64,000 bases of DNA, taken from NCBI RefSeq assembly GCF_022113815.1, contig NZ_SGOM01000004.1, positions 248,001 to 312,000 of the forward strand, read 5' to 3'. This document shows, in pieces, positions 59,137 through 64,000 of this stretch. Under the pieces are notes generated by a model. It saw only the letters and a program-made list of their open reading frames with translations. It was not told the DNA's origin and made no database searches. Position 1 is the stretch's first letter. The number at the start of each line of letters is the position of its first letter. This DNA comes from Vibrio cincinnatiensis. Lineage in GTDB: Bacteria > Pseudomonadota > Gammaproteobacteria > Enterobacterales > Vibrionaceae. The position numbers and the translations under genes were made by a program.

Positions 59137-60438
59137 TTATTTCCACGCCAATTGGTTAGGGCCGTATTTTTTTACTTCTTGCAAAGCACGATAAAGACGA
59201 TCGAGAACAATCTCAGGGGTATCGGATTCTTTAAATGCAGTAGTGGCACCACTGAGAGTTATCGTAATGTTTTTATCTCGGAATTTGAATGGTAAACGGG
59301 CAATGTTGCGCTGTATTTGCTGGACAAGTTGGTGGCATTCATTGTCACTGCGCTCGGGGAGGAGAAGAATAAACTCTTCCCCAGCAAAACGGGCTAAAGT
59401 GTCCGTTTTATTTAACTCTTTATGGATGGTTCGTGCGATGATTTTTAAGGCTTTGTCACCCGCTAAATAACCAAAGCTTTCATTGATACTTTTAAATTTA
59501 TCAATATCGAAAACGACTACGCGTAAGGGATGTTGAGAGCGAATCCAGCGTCGATATTCCAGCTCTAGGTGGTCATTAAAGGCGGTACGATTGTACACTT
59601 TCGTTAATGGATCTTGCAGCATTCGTTGAGCTTGGTCTTCCAAGCGACGTCGGTAGTCTTGCGTCAGTTCAAACAGCGCTTCCATTTGATGTTGGGTGTA
59701 ATGCATACGTTCAATTAGCGCTTGCTCACGTTGTTGAGCTTGTTCAAGGCGCTCAGATAATGATGTCATATCATTTAAAACAGCATCAAGTGCTTCGGTT
59801 GCTGTGCTCGACTCTACCTTCTTTAATTCATGATGTCCACGAGCCACCAACTGATGTAATTCTTGGTTCATCTCTTGGCGATGAGTTTGGTATTGAAGGC
59901 TTTGCTGTAGGTTTTGCCCGGTACTTTTTAAGTTTTTTGCTAATGAAGCGTTGACTTGCTCTAAGAATTTTTCTGAGCTTTTTCGCTCATATTGTGTCCC
60001 ATCAATCACCAGCTTTAACACTTGAAGCGCCAGTTCTAATAGAGTTTGGGTATTCACACCCAGTAAGAGCTTGGTTCGAATATCCGACAGCAAATCTCCC
60101 GACTCACCTTCAAAATCTAGCTCGGTGATCAGGTTTTGTAATTCATGGTTTAGTTCAGCGAGTAAGGCGTGATCGGCCGTAGATGGTAATTCATGACTGG
60201 TGGTGTGTGAGTTATGAGTGAGAATTTTTACCGCTCGTTCATAGAGGCTAAGCAGATGGATGGCTTGTGCGGTTTTAGACAGTGACTGAGCGCTGGGTTG
60301 GCTAAACAGTTCTCGAAGATCGCGTTTGATTTTTACGGGTATCCCAGGAATGTGTAGCAAAATATCACGGCTATGTTTAATTTGTGCATCCAGATGGTGA
60401 GTCTGTTCTTCCGTTGCTAACGAGTTTGGTTTCAACAT
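59137..60438 (-). CDS. Diguanylate cyclase, AGEEF type, with coiled-coil N-terminus
   Basis: A 433-residue protein. Residues about 30-270 are helical and coil-forming with no recognised sensor. The GGDEF domain follows: DPLTKVYNRTAFNDHLELEY, FDIDKFKSINESFGYLAGDK, then the signature as AGEEF at 352-356, a variant seen in active cyclases. The product-inhibition I-site RxxD is NKTD, lacking the Arg. It should make c-di-GMP. No membrane segment is seen, so it is probably cytosolic. Confidence 0.9.
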   Translation of the reverse strand: MLKPNSLATEEQTHHLDAQIKHSRDILLHIPGIPVKIKRDLRELFSQPSAQSLSKTAQAIHLLSLYERAVKILTHNSHTTSHELPSTADHALLAELNHELQNLITELDFEGESGDLLSDIRTKLLLGVNTQTLLELALQVLKLVIDGTQYERKSSEKFLEQVNASLAKNLKSTGQNLQQSLQYQTHRQEMNQELHQLVARGHHELKKVESSTATEALDAVLNDMTSLSERLEQAQQREQALIERMHYTQHQMEALFELTQDYRRRLEDQAQRMLQDPLTKVYNRTAFNDHLELEYRRWIRSQHPLRVVVFDIDKFKSINESFGYLAGDKALKIIARTIHKELNKTDTLARFAGEEFILLLPERSDNECHQLVQQIQRNIARLPFKFRDKNITITLSGATTAFKESDTPEIVLDRLYRALQEVKKYGPNQLAWK

Positions 60439-60772
60439 GCGCTCCAGTACAGCTAAACGAGGGAGAGTGAAAAACCTGTATTCGTTGGTTGAGAGCAGAG
60501 CTTTGTTCTTGTGAACCAGAACAAAGCCGTTCTCTATGTTGGGAGATGAAAGATGAAATCATCTTTTATGTTAATCCCATATTTTCCTGAGCTAAACGTA
60601 TTGATCCAAAGCGACAATAGACTTGCGCTGGCTTAATGGATACTGGATACCTCTAGAACGCTCATCAACAACATACGAATGAGGTTGTAACCCTGATCCT
60701 ATTTACTTATTTGTCGATAATAACAAATAATTTTCTAGCGTCACCTAGCTTAAGTCATTAACCGTACAGTAT
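60439..60772. other. Intergenic region with an imperfect hairpin
   Basis: A 334 bp gap between the two GGDEF-family genes. It holds a stem (60491-60509 / 60518-60535) with a perfect 10-bp inner part (gctttgttct/agaacaaagc) and a looser outer part. No ORF above 40 codons is convincing and no T-run makes it a clear terminator. Confidence 0.5.
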
Positions 60773-63043
60773 TTACCCATCTTTTAAGAGTTTTTTGATG
60801 TTCTCCTCATTCTTACAAGAAGAGTGAACTTTTATTAGGCCCTGACTGATCGCTTGCTGACAACATTTGCGGATATTGTTGGAGGCAAAGCTGGCAGCTG
60901 GCGCATTATCGATGGCTTTGAAATAGACCCAATGGCTGGTTTTATCTTTTAAGCTTAATTCACGAGCTACGCTGGTTGCCATCAGTAAGATATCTAGCAG
61001 CTCTTTGTCGTTAATCGCAGTATAAGCTCTTGGTAAGAATGGATAATCAGCAATGCCAACCCGAATGGTTCGATTCAGGGGACGTTCTGGTTGAAATTGT
61101 TCAACCCAAGCTTGAATCTTATTAAATAGGACTTCCGGTGGCCGTTCACGATCGATATTGGGTTCAATATACAATAGGTTTGCATCTGAGAAGTGATAGA
61201 GACGAGTTGGGTCTGCTAAGTTGGTTTTTAAAAAAGCGCCAAAAGCATGTTCCATTTCCACTCCGGCACTATAACCATGTTGTAGATACATATTACGCAG
61301 GAAGGGAAGGTCGATCATCACAAAGCGTAAGCGATCATTGAGAGGTTCATGAATCAGTTCCCCAATGTGCCATTGTTCATAATTATGGCTACTGCGCTGC
61401 AACGAAGAAAGCAGTTTGGTATTAAGCATCCGTAAATTAGGAAGCCGTGAGCGAGAGTGGGTAAATAAATTGTTGTTGAGTTCATCAATTTCATCTTGTT
61501 GGCGTTGGATGATGTAGCCTCGGCGCATCAAAAATAGAAATAAAATGATGCTGGTGACAAACAACGAAAAAGCAATTTTTTGAAATTTATTGTATTCCCG
61601 CTGAGTGGCTAATAAAGCTTTCTCTTGCCCCACTAAATGTAATGCTTGTTCGGCAAACTCTTTTTGCCGACGAAAAGCATCTTCACTGATTTGATTGAGT
61701 TTATTTTGGCGAATTTGTGTAATTGTATTGCTCTGTTTAATGCTATCCAAAGCGTTAGCGTATTGCCCTTTTTGCTCATAACCTAATGAAAGTAATCGAT
61801 AAGCTTGTTCTTCGGTAGTTAAATCACTCAATGATTGGGCTAACTGCAGAGCTTGTTGAGCGTATTGAATGACCCGTTGACTGTCTTTTTGTGAGTAGGC
61901 GAGCCCTGCGTTGAGCAATGCGGCTTGGCCTTGAAGTTTTGGTATAGGGTGCGATTGCAGTAACTCTTCAGCTAAAAGCAAATACTGCTCGGCCAATGGG
62001 TAGTTGTACAACTGCAAATAGGTTGCCGCTAAGTTTAATCGAACCTCAATCACACTGGTGATGTTGAGCTCACTATTTTCATGGTCAATGGCATTGAAAT
62101 AATGAACCAAGGCTAAATTGTATTTGCCTTGTTGGTAATAGACATCTCCCATCCGTTTTAATACCGCAGCCAATATGGGGGATTTTTCATAATTACCGTA
62201 AAATTCAGCAGCTTGAGAGAGGTGTATTAAGGTTTTATCGAAGACTCTACGCTCATAGAAAAGTTGTGCGAGTAATGTGTTGGTTTTTGCCAGTTGAGCA
62301 CTAGCATCAATTTCAATCGCTTTCCAATAAGCGACGAGCAGATCGGATAAAGCCAGGTTATACAACTCATGTCTTAGGTAGTGCTCGCCTACGATAATAT
62401 GATAATCAATCATCGGTTTTTGCGCCGTTAACGACTCAATATACGGTTTTACTTCAAGAAATAGCCGGTTCGCTAGTTGAATATCATTGGCCTGAGAAGC
62501 AATCTCAGCCCTTAACATGGTGGTTTGATAATCAATATCTTTAGTAAGTCGGCTACTCTCTTTTAAGGCTTCATATCGGGCGGTAATATCACGCAATTGT
62601 TTGCGGGCAGTGCTGGCATCGCCATCAAAACGCCAGTGCAAGCGAACCGTTAATATATCCACATCCAATTCTAAATAGGGCAATTGATATTGAATGGCGA
62701 GCTGCTTGGCATGCGCCAATTGCTGAAAAGCCGTATCACTATGCCCAAGTCGAAACTCGGCACTGGCTAAGATTTTTATCGCATCAATACTGCTGCTCGG
62801 TGTTCGAATTCGACTATCGGTTTCATCTCGGCTAATGCTGGATGGGTTTTTCTCCGTTTTATCGGCCAATTTACGTTGCTGTAGATATTCTTGCGCTAAC
62901 TCTTTTGCTTGCATCGGCGATATATCGATCAAGCTATAGGCTTCATTTAGCATCGGAGAAGAGTAAACCGCGGCCTGACCCCAAGTTGGTAGACAAAGGA
63001 GTAATGTAATCAAACAGCGAGACATCCAACGGAAAAATTGCAT
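60773..63043 (-). CDS. TPR-repeat membrane protein with degenerate GGDEF domain
   Basis: The ATG at 63043 gives 756 residues, just after the queF stop; a longer form would overlap queF by 80 bp and is rejected. A signal peptide (LITLLLCLPTWGQA) is followed by periplasmic helical TPR-like repeats (about 30-480), a membrane helix near 487-506 and a GGDEF-like domain. The signature position reads SDANL (about 619-623) instead of GGDEF, so it cannot make c-di-GMP; it may bind it or act as a structural sensor. The downstream gene is an active-looking cyclase. Confidence 0.8.
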   Translation of the reverse strand: MQFFRWMSRCLITLLLCLPTWGQAAVYSSPMLNEAYSLIDISPMQAKELAQEYLQQRKLADKTEKNPSSISRDETDSRIRTPSSSIDAIKILASAEFRLGHSDTAFQQLAHAKQLAIQYQLPYLELDVDILTVRLHWRFDGDASTARKQLRDITARYEALKESSRLTKDIDYQTTMLRAEIASQANDIQLANRLFLEVKPYIESLTAQKPMIDYHIIVGEHYLRHELYNLALSDLLVAYWKAIEIDASAQLAKTNTLLAQLFYERRVFDKTLIHLSQAAEFYGNYEKSPILAAVLKRMGDVYYQQGKYNLALVHYFNAIDHENSELNITSVIEVRLNLAATYLQLYNYPLAEQYLLLAEELLQSHPIPKLQGQAALLNAGLAYSQKDSQRVIQYAQQALQLAQSLSDLTTEEQAYRLLSLGYEQKGQYANALDSIKQSNTITQIRQNKLNQISEDAFRRQKEFAEQALHLVGQEKALLATQREYNKFQKIAFSLFVTSIILFLFLMRRGYIIQRQQDEIDELNNNLFTHSRSRLPNLRMLNTKLLSSLQRSSHNYEQWHIGELIHEPLNDRLRFVMIDLPFLRNMYLQHGYSAGVEMEHAFGAFLKTNLADPTRLYHFSDANLLYIEPNIDRERPPEVLFNKIQAWVEQFQPERPLNRTIRVGIADYPFLPRAYTAINDKELLDILLMATSVARELSLKDKTSHWVYFKAIDNAPAASFASNNIRKCCQQAISQGLIKVHSSCKNEENIKKLLKDG

Positions 63044-63059
63044 CCTGAACTGATTCCTT

Positions 63060-63905
63060 TTACTGACGAGCCATGCGTAAATGATGAGCTGGGGCGGCAT
63101 GATGAGTCGATCGGAATGGATTGATATCCAAACCGCCACGGCGAGTATAACGAGCTAGAACCGTGAGATGCTCAGGGTGGCAATAGCGATGAATATCGGT
63201 GAAGATTCGTTCGACACATTGCTCATGGAACTCATTGTGTTCACGGAATGAAACAAGATAACGCAATAAGGCTTCTCTGTGTATTTGTGGTCCTCGATAC
63301 GTGATCTCTACGCTTCCCCAATCGGGTTGATTGGTGATTAAACAATTAGATTTGAGTAGATGGCTATGCAGTGTTTCTTCGACAATCACGTCACGGGTCG
63401 CTTGACGCAATAAGTCAGCGTTAAATTGATAATCGGTGATTGTAATGTCTTGCTCATCAATGCATTCCCCTTGCATGTTGGCGATGGGTTGATGAGTATA
63501 ATGAGCTAGAGGGAACAACTGCACGCTTACCGCTTCGCCTGCGCACAGGGAGAGATCGTGAGTTAAGCACTCATGCACGGCCAGCCAAGAGTCAAATTGG
63601 GTTTGATTCAAGCTATTGAGGTAGAGCTTAAAAGATTTTGACTCAATTAAATTCGTACTGGTTGCGGGAATGTTTACTTCTCCAATCGCCACTTGTGGGA
63701 GCCCTTTTTCGTTTAGCCAAGAAAGCTCATATAAGGTCCAAGTGTCGCAACCGGTAAAGGGTAATGATTCACCAAGGTTGAGTTGTTCTCGATTTAAACG
63801 ACGAGGTACAGGCTGCAATAAACGGGGATCGTATTGGTGGGTATAGTCGGTTTTTTTCCCTAGCGTTAGCCCTGCTAGTTCTTTTGCCTCAGAATATTTG
63901 CTCAT
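63060..63905 (-). CDS. queF: NADPH-dependent 7-cyano-7-deazaguanine reductase QueF
   Basis: The ATG at 63905 gives 281 residues (a second ATG one codon earlier). The long bimodular QueF form is present, with the motif [11 protein letters not shown] and the catalytic Cys in [16 protein letters not shown], and [10 protein letters not shown] near the end. It reduces preQ0 to preQ1 in queuosine synthesis. It lies upstream of the TPR gene on the same strand. Nothing supportable was seen from 63909 to the window end. Confidence 0.97.
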   Translation of the reverse strand: MSKYSEAKELAGLTLGKKTDYTHQYDPRLLQPVPRRLNREQLNLGESLPFTGCDTWTLYELSWLNEKGLPQVAIGEVNIPATSTNLIESKSFKLYLNSLNQTQFDSWLAVHECLTHDLSLCAGEAVSVQLFPLAHYTHQPIANMQGECIDEQDITITDYQFNADLLRQATRDVIVEETLHSHLLKSNCLITNQPDWGSVEITYRGPQIHREALLRYLVSFREHNEFHEQCVERIFTDIHRYCHPEHLTVLARYTRRGGLDINPFRSTHHAAPAHHLRMARQ

Positions 63906-64000
63906 CATTTGCCGTCAATTCGATTAGAATATCAGGAATTTTACGCAATATGACCGCTGGTGTCACTGGCCGTCTGTGGTTTGCTTCGTAATGGAGAACG

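Noticed and set aside
63909..64000. Short plus-strand frame beginning MTAGVTGRLWF near the window end
   Set aside because: It stops after 13 codons and resembles no family; the next gene probably begins outside the window.

Overview
The window looks like part of the main chromosome of a Vibrio or a close relative in the Vibrionaceae. From the tmRNA gene rightward the order is smpB, ratA-rnfH, bamE, recN, nadK, grpE, dnaK, dnaJ, a minor-pilin cluster, tadA, mltF, purL, yaeP, proS, trmO, rpmE2/rpmJ2, a CsrB-type sRNA, truC, dxs-ispA-xseB, pomAB, thiI, gcvB/gcvA, rlmM, xni, ppnN, GGDEF genes and queF. This is the arrangement I know from Vibrio chromosome 1. The PomA/PomB pair (sodium-driven polar flagellar stator) and the CsrB and GcvB sRNAs fit the same group. 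The species cannot be fixed from this.

Region 1 (1-4.6 kb) is an AT-rich accessory segment: a GH3 beta-glucosidase-like lipoprotein gene running off the left edge, a divergent AraC-type regulator and an MFS transporter. An 8-base element, TATCCAGT, occurs three times in the GH3/AraC intergenic region and is a candidate operator. Region 2 (4.65-13.4 kb) is a DNA phosphorothioation module, dndB-dndC-dndD-dndE, with an upstream Dnd-associated putative methyltransferase and a P4-type integrase. It abuts the 3' end of ssrA, the site used by VPI-1 in V. cholerae. No dndA and no dndFGH restriction genes are present, so what is visible is modification-only. The left end of the island is not visible.

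Region 3 (13.4-31.9 kb) is core genome: tmRNA and SmpB (trans-translation), RatA/RnfH, BamE, RecN under two LexA boxes set in one long palindrome, NAD kinase, and the GrpE-DnaK-DnaJ chaperone set with sigma-32-type promoters. Type IV minor pilins, an AbgT transporter, a glutathione-dependent formaldehyde detoxification pair with a LysR gene, and TadA follow.

Region 4 (31.9-49.5 kb) holds a small basic ORF, MltF, PurL behind a PurR box, ProS with YaeP and TrmO, a Zur-box-controlled pair of alternative ribosomal proteins (L31 type B and L36 type 2), a CsrB-like sRNA with about 25 GGA motifs and an upstream GacA/VarA-type site, small conserved genes, TruC, and the Dxs-IspA-XseB operon. Region 5 (49.6-64 kb) holds PomAB, ThiI, GcvB with divergent GcvA, RlmM, Xni, PpnN, an AGEEF diguanylate cyclase lacking the I-site Arg, a TPR-membrane protein with a degenerate GGDEF domain, and QueF.

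The most interesting accessory system is the ssrA-integrated dndBCDE plus methyltransferase island without visible restriction genes. The best non-coding observations are the CsrB and GcvB genes, the recN palindrome, the Zur operator and the putative operators next to the accessory genes. All identifications are by reading the sequence and recalling families; no search was run.
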